A stretch of 64,000 bases of DNA from assembly GCA_019636755.1 (NCBI GenBank), contig JAHBWZ010000001.1, positions 670,643 through 734,642 of the forward strand. The letters run 5' to 3'. This document shows positions 18,121-27,385 of this stretch, one piece after another. The stretch's first letter is position 1; the number at the start of each line of letters is the position of its first letter. Source of the DNA: Phycisphaeraceae bacterium (GTDB lineage: Bacteria; Planctomycetota; Phycisphaerae; Phycisphaerales; SM1A02). The notes beneath the pieces were generated by a model. That model was given only the letters and a program-made list of their open reading frames with translations. It ran no database searches and had not been told where the DNA came from. The position numbers and the translations under genes are program-made.

Positions 18121-19418
18121 TCCACGCGCAGCTCCAGGGCGCGCTCCACCTCGCCCCGGAGGCGATCCAGGGCGTCCGGTGCCAGTCCCTCGTGCCGGGC
18201 GTGCACGTGCCCGTTGGGATCGATGACGAATGTGGACGGCAGACCGGATACCCCCCACGCCCGCATCACCGCGTCATCGGGATCGAACGGAACCGGCAGG
18301 CCGATCGGTGTCCGGCGGAGGAACGCGGTGACCGACGCCAGCCGGTCCTCCGCCGTCCCGGCGGGCAGTTCAGCGACATTGACGGCGACGACCTGCACGG
18401 GCAGTCGCTCGCTCTCCGCCCACCGCTGCAGGCGCTCCAGCAGCGGCAGCGCAGCGCGGCACGGCCCGCACCATGACGCCCAGAAGTCAATGACGACGAC
18501 CTTGCCGAGATGGTCGCGCAGGTTGAACCGGCCTCCGTCCACCAGTCCCAGCGCCAGCGCCGGCGCCGGATCGCCGACGCCCGGACCTCGATGCACCTCG
18601 TCCGGTTGCGGCCGCGGACGCCGCGGCGCCAGGGCACTCGCCACGTCGACCCGGTCTCGTTCTCCGGCGTCGAAGCGGCGCAGCGCCTCTGCCTCGTCCG
18701 CATCCAGAACCGCCCATGTGTACCGGTAGAGCGATCGGACCACCGCCCCGGCCTCCACGAACCGACCGCCGCGCACCTCGTGCCGGACAAGATGCGGACG
18801 TCCCGACCGCCGATCGATGAGCAGGTCCAGCGCGCCTTCATCGCTCGTGAACCGGATGCGGATGCAGGCGATGCCGTCCGCGATCTCCTCGTCCAGCGCC
18901 GTCGGCGCCAGCCACGGCGTCTTCCAGTGCAACTGCATCCAGGAATCGGCGGCGTCGTCCTCCCCGAACAGGATGGCGATCAGCGGCCAGGGCAGATCCC
19001 GGAAGACATCGAGCAGCGCCCAGTAGGGGCCGCCCGCTGCGTCCTGCTCAAGGTACGCATCCGGATTCTCCACGTGCTCGACGCGGATCCGCCCGTCCGC
19101 GAGCAGGCACCGATGCATGCCCAGCCGGACCACACCGGTCGGTCGCCCCTCGGCATCCCGGCCGAGCCACACGAACTCCGCGCGCGTCGGCACGGACCTG
19201 GATTCCAGGTCCCCCTCCGCCACTCCGACGCGCAGTTCCACCTCGGCGCGCACCGGTCCGCCGGTGTGCAGGGCGCGGCGCATCGCCGTGTACGCGTCTG
19301 CGGCGGCCGGCAGTGGATCCGGTCGATCGGCGCGGGCGCCCACCGCCGCGGCGAGCGTCATGGCCCAGGCGAGCAGGAGCGCGCGATGCAGGCTCAGGGC
19401 CGGGTTGAAGAAAGTCAT
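18117..19418 (-). CDS. Exported TlpA-like thioredoxin-family protein
   Basis: The 433-residue precursor has a signal peptide (hydrophobic LLLAWAMTLAAAVG, then ARA). A long middle domain of about 260 residues resembles outer-membrane lipoprotein-sorting-like or DUF2092-like beta proteins, and the C-terminus is a TlpA/ResA-type thioredoxin domain. The redox site is WASWCGPC at about residue 315 and the cis-proline loop is GLPSTFVID, so it should be redox active in the periplasm. It lies between a redox-dead paralogue upstream and the FAD dehydrogenase downstream. The start ATG was chosen as the one immediately before the signal peptide. Confidence 0.85.
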   Translation of the reverse strand: MTFFNPALSLHRALLLAWAMTLAAAVGARADRPDPLPAAADAYTAMRRALHTGGPVRAEVELRVGVAEGDLESRSVPTRAEFVWLGRDAEGRPTGVVRLGMHRCLLADGRIRVEHVENPDAYLEQDAAGGPYWALLDVFRDLPWPLIAILFGEDDAADSWMQLHWKTPWLAPTALDEEIADGIACIRIRFTSDEGALDLLIDRRSGRPHLVRHEVRGGRFVEAGAVVRSLYRYTWAVLDADEAEALRRFDAGERDRVDVASALAPRRPRPQPDEVHRGPGVGDPAPALALGLVDGGRFNLRDHLGKVVVIDFWASWCGPCRAALPLLERLQRWAESERLPVQVVAVNVAELPAGTAEDRLASVTAFLRRTPIGLPVPFDPDDAVMRAWGVSGLPSTFVIDPNGHVHARHEGLAPDALDRLRGEVERALELRVE

Positions 19419-19456
19419 GGTGCTGGACTCCCGAACCGCGGACGGTATCCCGTGAA

Positions 19457-20833
19457 TCACTTCGCCGCCGGCGCTGCCTCTCGGACCGCGGCACGGAGGT
19501 CGTCCGTGAAGCCCGTGTTCCGATCGACCCACATGGCGCTCACCTTCCCGTCCGGACCGACGACGAGGAGCGTCGGGACCTGCGTGACCCGGCACTTCTT
19601 CGCGACCGTGCTGTCCTCATCGAACAGGCAGACCGTCGGAATCCCGATCGACTCCCACAGGTCGGTGACGTGCTCCCATCGCGTGACGCCGTTGCGGCGA
19701 TCGAGCGTGTTGACCGCGAGCACCTGCCCGGGGAGTTTCTCCGACTCGATCCATGCCCGGCACGCGTCCAGTTCCCGCAGGAACGCGGGCGCGTCGCTGG
19801 AATCCGCCGTCCAGAAGCCGAGGACCTTCACCCCGCCGTGACCGGTCGCCACATCGAACCGCCGACCACCGAGCGTCCTCAGCGTGAACGGCTCGATGCC
19901 GTCGCCGACTGCAAGCGGCCTGTCGACCTGCGCTGCCTGGCGGATCTGCCGACCGCGCGACGAGAGGAGTTCGGGAATCGTCGCCCACTCGATCATGCCC
20001 GTTCCGTCGAACTCCAGCGGCTCCGCGATCCTGTCCATGATCTGCACACGGATGCGGAATGTCCGCTCGGCGGCGATCATGCCGTCGTATGCCATGAACT
20101 CCGACCGCGCTCCGACGGGAAGCGCCGTTTCCGGATCGATGTCCAGCCAGGTGTCACCGCCCTCATTGCTGAACAGGACGCGGCGCACGCCCCGGCCGTC
20201 GTCCAGCGTCACGTCCGTGCACGTGACGACACGCAGGTTCGCCTCGCTGTTGCCCAACCGGAGTTCATGCAGGATCCATGCCTCGTTCCGCCCGGCGTAC
20301 AGCGCCGCGAGCAGCGTCGAAACCGATCGATTGCCGCTCATCGCGTCGATCAGGTCTCCGGCATACGGGACCCGCGCATACTCCCCCGGCCGATTGATGT
20401 TGACCAGGTGGACATGTCCATCCTTGATCGTGAGCCGGTTCACGCTGTCCGCCACGTACGCGCTCTGCCGGTCATGGAAGCGCACCGCGTGTACGACACG
20501 CGGGTAGGCGTACCCGCCGAGCACCGTCTCCTCATCGATCTCCGCCACGATCGCGTTCGCGGCCCTGAAGACCTCCCGCATGCGCGCCAGGAGCTGATCT
20601 GCGCAGGCCGGATTGATGTCTTCGGGCCGGATGACGGGCCGCTCCCGCGGCGGCGGCGTCACCGGTGGCCGCTGGCTCGGGACGGGCGCCGCCGGGCGGC
20701 CGGGCTCCGCCTGCGCGCCGGCGCGCGCGTCCGGAAGCAGTGCCGCGATGAGCAGGGCGGCACAGACGGGCAGCGATGCCGCGCGGTGCCGCAGGCTGGA
20801 TCGACCATCGGACGTGTGAGGTGCGTGGGGCAT
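19457..20833 (-). CDS. Exported TlpA-like protein lacking the CxxC active site
   Basis: The 458-residue protein has the same plan as its downstream neighbour: a signal peptide (CAALLIAALLPDARA), a large beta-rich domain, and a C-terminal thioredoxin-like fold ending with VPTLLVVGPDGKVSAMWVD. The position of the redox motif reads FWTADSSDAP, with no cysteines, so thiol-disulfide exchange is not expected. The core carries ATVLGGYAYP-like and DGHVHLVNI strands that suggest binding of a lipophilic or protein partner. It probably arose by duplication with the next gene, 38 bases away. A proline-rich linker (residues ~45-65) follows the signal peptide. Confidence 0.8.
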   Translation of the reverse strand: MPHAPHTSDGRSSLRHRAASLPVCAALLIAALLPDARAGAQAEPGRPAAPVPSQRPPVTPPPRERPVIRPEDINPACADQLLARMREVFRAANAIVAEIDEETVLGGYAYPRVVHAVRFHDRQSAYVADSVNRLTIKDGHVHLVNINRPGEYARVPYAGDLIDAMSGNRSVSTLLAALYAGRNEAWILHELRLGNSEANLRVVTCTDVTLDDGRGVRRVLFSNEGGDTWLDIDPETALPVGARSEFMAYDGMIAAERTFRIRVQIMDRIAEPLEFDGTGMIEWATIPELLSSRGRQIRQAAQVDRPLAVGDGIEPFTLRTLGGRRFDVATGHGGVKVLGFWTADSSDAPAFLRELDACRAWIESEKLPGQVLAVNTLDRRNGVTRWEHVTDLWESIGIPTVCLFDEDSTVAKKCRVTQVPTLLVVGPDGKVSAMWVDRNTGFTDDLRAAVREAAPAAK

Positions 20834-20965
20834 CAGGTGCTGGCTCCGTTCTGAGATCGGTCTCCGCCGGATCGCCGGGTCGGACCCGCCCGCGATGGCG
20901 AACCGTTCCCGGTACTCCGCCCGCCTCCGGGGCGCTCCGGAGGGTAGACCGCGGGAAACATCCGT

Positions 20966-21508
20966 TCAGGACCGTGGAAACGATCGACTGCGCTGAATTG
21001 ATGCGTGAAGCAGGTCGGCGATGGTACGTCCCAGAAGCGGATGGCGCAGGTCCGGATCGAGCCGGGCAAGGGGTTCCAGGACGAACCGCCGTTCCGCCAG
21101 GCGAGGATGCGGCAGCCGGAGCCCCGGCATGTCGGAGGCACGATCGCCCATGAGCAGGAGATCGAGATCGATCGGCCGCGGTCCCCAGCGGCGCCCCCGG
21201 GATCGATCGCGACCGAGCGCACGTTCGATGGACAGCAGGGCGTTCAGCAGATCCGCCGGGGGCAGCGTCGTGCGCAGTCGCGCCGCGGAGTTCAGGAACC
21301 GGCCCTGGTCAGGGTCGCCCACGGGCTCCGTCTCGAAGAGCGGCGCCACCGCGTCTACGCGGATCTGATCGTGCCGGCCGAGGCATGTCAGGGCCATGGC
21401 GATCGCGAGCCCGCGGTCACCCAGGTTGGCGCCGAGACCGATGTGGGCGATCTGTTCCAAGCCGGCCTGCGCCGGCGCCGCCGCGGGCTGCGAGTCGGCC
21501 GCGGTCAC
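20966..21508 (-). CDS. folK: 2-amino-4-hydroxy-6-hydroxymethyldihydropteridine pyrophosphokinase
   Basis: This enzyme transfers pyrophosphate from ATP to the pterin in folate synthesis. Diagnostic segments are IGLGANLGDR at the N-terminus, FLNSAARLRTTLPP, and RWGPRPIDLDLLLMGD with the magnesium-binding aspartates. At 180 residues it has normal length. The start is a GTG (21506-21508) that overlaps the TGA of cinA as GTGA, so it is translationally coupled. FolE2, for the first step of the same pathway, is encoded at 36216-37106. Confidence 0.93.
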   Translation of the reverse strand: MTAADSQPAAAPAQAGLEQIAHIGLGANLGDRGLAIAMALTCLGRHDQIRVDAVAPLFETEPVGDPDQGRFLNSAARLRTTLPPADLLNALLSIERALGRDRSRGRRWGPRPIDLDLLLMGDRASDMPGLRLPHPRLAERRFVLEPLARLDPDLRHPLLGRTIADLLHASIQRSRSFPRS

Positions 21509-22854
21509 CGCGGCGCCCCCAAGGGGGCGCCGTCGCCGCGGTCACCCGGCGGCACCTCCCAGAGCAGCAGAGGGTCCGGCATCCCGCCGCCTCCCGCATC
21601 CGCGGGCCCGAGCGCGGAGAGGATGCGCAGTCGCAGCCGCTGGAGCGCGGCGAGGACCGTCCGATCGCGGATCATGGCGCGGTCCCCCGGAACCCGCAGG
21701 GCGTGCACGGTCGTGTTTCCGGTCGGTCCGGCGATCCCGATCCAGACGAGACCGACGGGCTTCTCCGCCGTCCCTCCGTCGGGCCCGGCAACGCCGGTCG
21801 TGGAGAGCGCCCAGTCCGCGCCGGCGCGCCGGCGGGCGCCGTCCGCCATGGCCAGGGCAACCTCGCGGGACACCGCACCGTGGCGGGCGATCAGGTCTGC
21901 CGGGACCCCGAGGTCCTCCACCTTCCGCTCATTGGCGTAGGTCATCCAGCCGCCCCGGAACCAGTGGGATGCACCGGGCGGATCCACCAGCCGTGCGGCG
22001 AGCAGTCCACCGGTACACGACTCCGCGACCGCGACGGTCTGGCCACGCTCGCGCAGCAGGACGCCGACGGATTCCGCCAGCGTCGTCCCCCCCTCACCGA
22101 AGACGAATGGGTGCCACGCCGCCCGGACCGCCAGGGCGGCGGATGCAACCGCAGCCTCGGCGGCACTCCCGCCGTGCCGTGCCCGGATGCGCGCGGTGAC
22201 GATGCCGCCGCTGGCCGTCGTCCCCACCAGGATCTCGCGGTGACGATCCATGAGGGCACCGAGGCGCTGCGCGAACTCGGACTCGCCGAGGCCGCACGCG
22301 TGGAGCAGGCGCATCGGCACCGCACCCGTCCCGGACGCGGACGCGATCGGCGCCACGCATCGCTCGAACATCGGATGCATCTCGCGCGGCGGTCCGGGGA
22401 GACAGAAGATGTCGGTGCCGTCGATCCGGGCATGGAGACCCGGCGCCGTGCCGTGGTCGTTGGTCAGGCTGCGCGCCGACGGCGGCCGGCGCGCCTGCGC
22501 CCGATTGCCCGGCGGCATCGGGCGCCCTCGACCGGTGAACCACGCCTCCACTTCCGCGAGTGCGGCCGGATCCTCGATCGCCGCACACCCGGGGTCCACG
22601 ACATCGGTGAGCGCCTCCCGCGTGAGATCATCCGCCGTCGGCCCCAGGCCGCCGGTCGAGATCACGATCCCGGCCCGGCGCGCCAGGTCGCGGAGCGTGC
22701 TTGCGATCACGTCCCGGTCATCCCCCACCGCGGCGTGCGCCACCATGGTCACGCCGAGATCGAGCATGCGGCGCGCGATCCATGGGGCGTTCGAATCGCG
22801 CGACTGTCCCAGCAGGATCTCATCGCCGATGGAAAGCGTGGCGGCGGTGATCAT
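21505..22854 (-). CDS. cinA: CinA-family protein (nicotinamide-nucleotide amidohydrolase / ADP-ribose pyrophosphatase type)
   Basis: The N-terminal MoCF-like domain begins TAATLSIGDEILLGQ and includes STGGLGPTADDLTREAL and CLPGPPREM. The C-terminal PncC domain has VAVAESCTGGLLAARL and GVAGPDGGTAEKPVG. Together they match the two-domain CinA protein that cleans up pyridine nucleotides. The 449 residues are slightly longer than usual because of a short arginine/proline-rich stretch near residue 125. The ATG at 22854 was chosen to fit the family start; an in-frame ATG at 22872 is possible. The stop overlaps the folK start. Confidence 0.9.
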   Translation of the reverse strand: MITAATLSIGDEILLGQSRDSNAPWIARRMLDLGVTMVAHAAVGDDRDVIASTLRDLARRAGIVISTGGLGPTADDLTREALTDVVDPGCAAIEDPAALAEVEAWFTGRGRPMPPGNRAQARRPPSARSLTNDHGTAPGLHARIDGTDIFCLPGPPREMHPMFERCVAPIASASGTGAVPMRLLHACGLGESEFAQRLGALMDRHREILVGTTASGGIVTARIRARHGGSAAEAAVASAALAVRAAWHPFVFGEGGTTLAESVGVLLRERGQTVAVAESCTGGLLAARLVDPPGASHWFRGGWMTYANERKVEDLGVPADLIARHGAVSREVALAMADGARRRAGADWALSTTGVAGPDGGTAEKPVGLVWIGIAGPTGNTTVHALRVPGDRAMIRDRTVLAALQRLRLRILSALGPADAGGGGMPDPLLLWEVPPGDRGDGAPLGAPR

Positions 22855-22933
22855 CGGCGGTGCGTCCTCCATCTGCGCTCGCTCCGGCCCGGCGGAAGCC
22901 CGGCCCGGGACCATCGGTATCGACATCGTCGCA

Positions 22934-24532
22934 TCATGCCGGTTCGAATCCCGGCGCCGACCAGGCGACCCGGCCGCCGACCATGGTGGCGATGACGCGG
23001 GGCGGCGCTGCCGCCCAGTCGGCCGTGCGTGGATCGCGATCGAGGAGCACGAGATCCGCGTGTCGTCCCGGTGCAATGGCGCCGATGCCGGCATCACACA
23101 GCGCGTGTGCGGCGCCCGCGGTGTGCGCCATCATCGCATCGACGCTGCTGAGACGTTCACCCGAATCGCGGCCGGCCTCGGGCCCGACGATCGCCGTGCG
23201 AAGGGCGAGCATCGGGTCGCAGTCGACGACCGGCCAGTCCGATCCGAACGCCAGGATGGCGCCGTGGTCGAGCAGCGACTGCCAGGCGAACGAGCCCGGC
23301 AGGCGATCGGCTCCGACGCGCTCCACAAGGCCCGGCGCATCATCGATCGCGTGCGCAGGCTGGACACTGGCGATCCGCCCGCGGAACCTGTGGAAGTCGG
23401 CGGGATCGATCTGCTGGGCATGTTCGATCCGGGGCCGGCAGCGCGACTCGAGCGCGGGGCCGAGCGCGTCGATCGCGTCGAGCGCGAGCCCGACCGCTTC
23501 GTCGCCGATGGCGTGCATCGACGGCTGCAGGCCTGCCTCCGCCACCAGTCGGATCCACGCCTCGAGGTGGCCGTCCCGCGCCAATTCCACGAGCATGCCC
23601 CGATCGCCCGGCCGATCGGCGTACGGCGCGCGAAGGCGCGCGGTCCGTGACCCCATCGTGCCATCCACGAACGCCTTGCAGCCGATGATGCGGAGATCCG
23701 GATCGTCTGCCCGGTCCCCGGCGTGGGCGCACGCCGGCCCCGGGTCGAATGGCCAGGCGCGATCGAGCAGCGTGACGCGCACGCGGGGCTGCATGGCGCC
23801 GTGACTCCGGGACGGCAGGATGACCTGGCGCAGGTCGGCCTCGTACTCCATGGCGCCGACCGTCGTGACACCGCGCGCCAGGAGCTGGTCCAGCGCTGCC
23901 CGGAGCGCCCCGCGCTTCTCAGCAACCGACGGCGGCGGGATGCGCGGCTGCAGCACATGCCACGCGGCCGTTTCCAGCAGCAGCCCGGTCGGAACACCGT
24001 CCGGATCCCGGACGAACTCGCGCGACGCCGGACCGCTCTGCACATCGCCGCCTGTCCGGCGGATGTGATGCAGGACCGCGTCATTCACCACCGCGGCATG
24101 CAGGTCGCTGCGCCAGCACACCACCGGCCGATCCCCCGCCGCGCGGAGCCATGTGCGGTCGGGAAGGACGCGTCCGTCGATCCGGTCCTCCGACCAGCCG
24201 TGCGCGATGAGCCAGCGTCCGGTCGGCAATTCCGCATGGGCGCGGCCGACCGCATCCTCGAACGCGGTGCGCGTGGTTACGCGGGAGAGATCGGGGCGTC
24301 CGGCGCGAAGTCCGCCCAGGAGAAGATGCACATGGGCGTCCACGAAGCCGGGGACGGCCCAGAGCCCACCCGCGTCGATGACGCTGCCCCCGGATGGCAC
24401 GGCGACCCCGGCGTCCAGGGCGACGATGCGTCCATTCCGGATGCGGATCGTTCCAGTGTGCCGGGACGCCGCAGAGCCGGTCCACGCGCGGACCCGGGTA
24501 ACATGGACATCGCCACCCGCGGGGTCGCGCAT
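22934..24532 (-). CDS. YtcJ-like metal-dependent amidohydrolase
   Basis: This 532-residue protein belongs to the amidohydrolase-3 (YtcJ/NfdA) family. It shows the metal-binding VDAHVHLLLGG near residue 60, ALGARGVTT-like strand turns, GCKAFVDGTMGSRTA, PSMHAIGDEAV, RIEHAQQI, FGSDWPVVDCDPM and the C-terminal GRHADLVLLDRDP. These carry the expected His and Asp metal ligands. Members hydrolyse varied N-formyl or amide compounds, and the substrate here is unknown. There is no signal peptide, so it should be cytosolic. It is divergent from the lipoprotein gene at 24639 with only about 100 bases between them. Confidence 0.88.
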   Translation of the reverse strand: MRDPAGGDVHVTRVRAWTGSAASRHTGTIRIRNGRIVALDAGVAVPSGGSVIDAGGLWAVPGFVDAHVHLLLGGLRAGRPDLSRVTTRTAFEDAVGRAHAELPTGRWLIAHGWSEDRIDGRVLPDRTWLRAAGDRPVVCWRSDLHAAVVNDAVLHHIRRTGGDVQSGPASREFVRDPDGVPTGLLLETAAWHVLQPRIPPPSVAEKRGALRAALDQLLARGVTTVGAMEYEADLRQVILPSRSHGAMQPRVRVTLLDRAWPFDPGPACAHAGDRADDPDLRIIGCKAFVDGTMGSRTARLRAPYADRPGDRGMLVELARDGHLEAWIRLVAEAGLQPSMHAIGDEAVGLALDAIDALGPALESRCRPRIEHAQQIDPADFHRFRGRIASVQPAHAIDDAPGLVERVGADRLPGSFAWQSLLDHGAILAFGSDWPVVDCDPMLALRTAIVGPEAGRDSGERLSSVDAMMAHTAGAAHALCDAGIGAIAPGRHADLVLLDRDPRTADWAAAPPRVIATMVGGRVAWSAPGFEPA

Positions 24533-24638
24533 GCCCGGAAGTGTACGGTCGGCCGGTCGACCGATCCGATGCCGGCCGTGTGCGGGTTGACCGTCCGGGA
24601 GGCGTCTGCCCCCTGGTCCGCAAGGAGATCCCGTCACG

Positions 24639-25325
24639 ATGGCTGAACGACCCATGCCCCCCCTCTCCGGTCGCCGGATGGCGCCGGTGCACTTCGCCGC
24701 CGCCGCGATCCCCGCGATGCTCGCGGCGCTGGTCCTGACAGGCTGCGATGCGCGGACGCCTTCGGACGGCAGCGCGGCGCCGTCGGCCGTCGGGCCGACG
24801 ACCGCGCCGGACCGCGCGACCCGAGTGCCGGTGGCACCGCCGCGAGCGCCCGAGGACCCGACCGTCGCTGAGTTCGCGGGTTTCCGCGGCCCCAAGCCCG
24901 CGGCATGGCTCTGGCAACCGCCGGAGAGCACGATGCGCGCGGCGAACTACGTCATCCCGGCTCCGGGGTCCGGGAACCAGGCACATCTGGTCGTCTTCCA
25001 GGGCATCGGAGGCGGCCGCGACCTCAACATCGAGCGGTGGAAGGGCCAGTTCCGAACGAGCGATCTTCGCGCGGTGGAGCCCGTGGTGACATCGCACGAA
25101 ACGAACGGCATGCAGATCACGATCGTCGAACTGAAGGGCGAGTACCGTCCGATGACGCAGGAGTGGTTCTCGCCCGACCAGATGTTTCTCGCCGCGATCG
25201 TCGAGACGCCCCGCGGCGATCTCCAGATCCGCCTCACCGGTGATATCACGACTGTCGAGGCGAACCGGGAGGCATTCATGAACCTGGTCCTGAATCTCCG
25301 GCCGATCGATTCCTCCGCGGGATGA
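24639..25325 (+). CDS. Lipoprotein, unknown function
   Basis: The 228-residue precursor has a hydrophobic signal and a lipobox ending LVLTGC, then a proline/alanine-rich linker. A compact domain follows, with FRGPKPAAWLWQPP, ANYVIPAPG, VVFQGIGGGRDLNIERW and a closing LTGDITTVEANREAFMNLV. The WxxP-rich domain recurs in planctomycete lipoproteins as far as I recall, with no assigned role. The ATG has AAGGAG about seven bases before it. The exported TlpA-like gene lies 160 bases downstream on the same strand and may belong to the same unit. Confidence 0.75.
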   Translation: MAERPMPPLSGRRMAPVHFAAAAIPAMLAALVLTGCDARTPSDGSAAPSAVGPTTAPDRATRVPVAPPRAPEDPTVAEFAGFRGPKPAAWLWQPPESTMRAANYVIPAPGSGNQAHLVVFQGIGGGRDLNIERWKGQFRTSDLRAVEPVVTSHETNGMQITIVELKGEYRPMTQEWFSPDQMFLAAIVETPRGDLQIRLTGDITTVEANREAFMNLVLNLRPIDSSAG

Positions 25326-25486
25326 ACTGAATCCGCCCGGCGCGTGTCCGGACGGACAGGCCTCCCGCAACCCACCGGCACGTCCGGCGGTAGCGCCCGG
25401 TGTCCGGACGCGCCGGTCCTCGAATCTCCCCAGCCCGACCGCGAACTCCTGCTGACGCAGGGCCGGTCCTCTCGGAGCCATTCACC

Positions 25487-26134
25487 ATGCGACATCCCCG
25501 ACTCCTCGCCGCCATCGTCGTCGCCCCGCTCGCCGCATCGGCCATGCTGGCGGCGTCGAGCCAGGACACGCGCCCGGTCCGGTCTGGACCGGCCGCCCCC
25601 GCCCAGGCCGCATCCGCGTCATTCCCGGACGACTGGTACTACCGCCAGAACGACGGCACGCGGTACCCCGGCCCGAAGTCGCTGGAAGGTCTGAAGGCAC
25701 CCGAACTCCACCTGAAGAGCTGGATCGGGGACATCAGCAGCACCGACGCCCTCAAAGGCAAGGTCGTGGTCGTCGACTTCTGGGCGACCTGGTGCGGTCC
25801 GTGCATGCGCGCGATTCCGAAGAACATCGAACTCACGAAGAAGTATCCGAGCGACGAGTTCGTGATTCTCGGCGTCCATGACTCCAAGTCCGGCTGGCAG
25901 AAGATGCCGCAGGTCGCCGAGGACCGGAAGATCAACTACCCGCTCGCGATCGATGTCGACGGCAAGTCGCAGGCCGCGTGGAAGGTCGCGTTCTGGCCCA
26001 CGTACGCGGTGATCGATCACACCGGCGTCGTTCGCGCCGCCGGCCTGCTTCCCGACAAGGTGGAAGAGGTCGTCAAGGTGCTGCTGGAGGAGCGCCGCGC
26101 CGCGCATGCGAAGAAGGCGGTCGTCAGCTCCTGA
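25487..26134 (+). CDS. Exported TlpA/ResA-like thiol-disulfide protein
   Basis: The 215-residue protein has a cleavable signal peptide (LLAAIVVAPLAASAMLAA) and a single thioredoxin domain. The redox motif is FWATWCGPCMRAIP near residues 100-110 and the cis-proline loop is FWPTYAVIDHTG. It should reduce or oxidise cysteines in the periplasm, for example on cytochromes or other exported proteins. This is the third TlpA-like gene in the window and the smallest, and unlike the 19457-20833 paralogue it keeps both cysteines. An inverted repeat at 26140-26158 follows the stop. Confidence 0.88.
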   Translation: MRHPRLLAAIVVAPLAASAMLAASSQDTRPVRSGPAAPAQAASASFPDDWYYRQNDGTRYPGPKSLEGLKAPELHLKSWIGDISSTDALKGKVVVVDFWATWCGPCMRAIPKNIELTKKYPSDEFVILGVHDSKSGWQKMPQVAEDRKINYPLAIDVDGKSQAAWKVAFWPTYAVIDHTGVVRAAGLLPDKVEEVVKVLLEERRAAHAKKAVVSS

Positions 26135-26139
26135 GCGTC

Positions 26140-26158
26140 GATGCCGGCCGACGGCATC
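26140..26158. terminator. Hairpin between converging genes
   Basis: GATGCCG (26140-26146) pairs with CGGCATC (26152-26158) across a 5-base loop, six bases after the TlpA-like stop codon. There is no T-run, so it is a weak intrinsic terminator at best. Confidence 0.4.
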
Positions 26159-26206
26159 CCGCGACGGAGTGGTCTCCACCGTGCAGGACGCCGCACGCGT
26201 CCGTCA

Positions 26207-26665
26207 TCACCCGATCCCGGGCCCCGGTGCGATTGAACCGCCGGCGCCCGGGATCGGTGTCAGGAGGATCCCGCTCCGGAGATGACAGTTCACCAGCGTG
26301 CCCGGCCGGAGCGCGGTGAAGTCCTGATCGACCGGCGTGATGACATGCACAGGAACGGGCGCCTCGATCAGCAGGCGCCGCGATGCCGGATCGGCCTCGC
26401 GGAGGATGCCCGCAATGATGCGCGGCTCACCGTAGACCGGTTCGACGAATCGTCCGCCACCCGCGGCCGCATGGACGCGGAGCGACTCCGCATCCAGCCG
26501 CCCGACGAGCCGCGCACCGACCGGCGGAAGCGATGCCCCGGGCGGTGTCCGGAACGCCAGGCGATAGTCGGTGCCGGGCAGTGCGATCACCACGGTCCCG
26601 GTTCCACGCTCCGCAAGGACACCCCGCACCAGGCCCGCGATCGTTCCGTTCATCACCATCGACAT
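26207..26665 (-). CDS. Small protein, unknown function
   Basis: No family is recognised. The 152-residue protein is beta-rich (TVVIALPGTDYRLAFR, VGARLVGRLDAESLRV, LLIEAPVPVHVITP). It lacks a signal peptide and membrane segment, which suggests a small cytosolic beta-barrel. The ATG has GGAG five bases upstream. It is followed by nothing on its strand and converges with the TlpA-like gene. A nucleic-acid-binding barrel is a possibility but not supported by a motif. Confidence 0.55.
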   Translation of the reverse strand: MSMVMNGTIAGLVRGVLAERGTGTVVIALPGTDYRLAFRTPPGASLPPVGARLVGRLDAESLRVHAAAGGGRFVEPVYGEPRIIAGILREADPASRRLLIEAPVPVHVITPVDQDFTALRPGTLVNCHLRSGILLTPIPGAGGSIAPGPGIG

Positions 26666-26749
26666 GCCGCTCCGTGTAGAGAGCGATGATACTGCCGGGT
26701 GCGCATCCGCGCACGCCCGGGCCGATGTCCATGGATGGGTGCGCCGCGG

Positions 26750-27367
26750 TCAGGCGCGCATCGCGCTGATCTCGCGGCGCGGAAGGCCCAGGAAGTTCGC
26801 GAGGATCCACGGGCCATAGGTGGTCAGGAAGCTCTCCGGATGGAACTGCACGCCCTCCATCGGTGCCTCGGGCGGCGCGTCCCGCCAGCGCAGCCCCATC
26901 ACTTCTCCGGCATCGGTCCACGCACTCACGGCGAATGCCGGGGGGACCGTGTCACGAAGGACCACGAGCGAGTGATATCGCGTGGCCACGAACGGGTCGG
27001 GGAGCCCGGCGAAGACACCCTGCCCGTCGTGACGGATGCGGCTGGTCTTCCCGTGCATCAGGACGGTGTGGCGTGCCACCGTCATGCCGTGTACCGCGCC
27101 GATCGCCTGGTGCCCGAGACAGACGCCGAGAATCGGGATCCGGCCGGCCATGGCCCGGATCAGCCCGGGCGAGATGCCGCTCTCCGCGGGCGTGCACGGT
27201 CCGGGCGAGATCATGAGGTGACTCGGGCGCATCGCCTCCGCCTCTTCGACGGTGATCCGGTCGTTGCGCACCACGTCGATGGGGAACCCGGGATCGATCG
27301 CCCCGATCACCTGCACCAGGTTCCAGGTGAAGGAGTCGTAATTGTCGATCAGGAGCAGGCGCGCCAT
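26750..27367 (-). CDS. Class I glutamine amidotransferase of anthranilate / aminodeoxychorismate synthase
   Basis: The 205-residue subunit releases ammonia from glutamine for a chorismate-using partner (TrpE or PabB). It has the family start LLLIDNYDSFTWNLVQ, the oxyanion block ISPGPCTPAESG, the nucleophile in GVCLGHQAIG and the His-Glu pair in GVQFHPESF. Being near folate genes (folK, folE2), a PabA role is plausible, but no partner gene lies in the window and TrpG is equally possible. The start is 18 bases after the upstream DUF1444 stop, so the two are likely one operon. Confidence 0.92.
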   Translation of the reverse strand: MARLLLIDNYDSFTWNLVQVIGAIDPGFPIDVVRNDRITVEEAEAMRPSHLMISPGPCTPAESGISPGLIRAMAGRIPILGVCLGHQAIGAVHGMTVARHTVLMHGKTSRIRHDGQGVFAGLPDPFVATRYHSLVVLRDTVPPAFAVSAWTDAGEVMGLRWRDAPPEAPMEGVQFHPESFLTTYGPWILANFLGLPRREISAMRA

Positions 27368-27385
27368 GGGCCGTCACGCGCACGA

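Noticed and set aside
22939..22956. tRNA-like T arm GCCGGTTCGAATCCCGGC followed by GCCGACCA
   Set aside because: It lies inside the 3' end of the amidohydrolase gene (encoding GFEPA on the other strand) and no matching 5' acceptor, D arm or anticodon arm is found upstream.
24402..24417. TGGCACGG resembling a sigma-54 -24 element
   Set aside because: No GC at the -12 position at the required distance.
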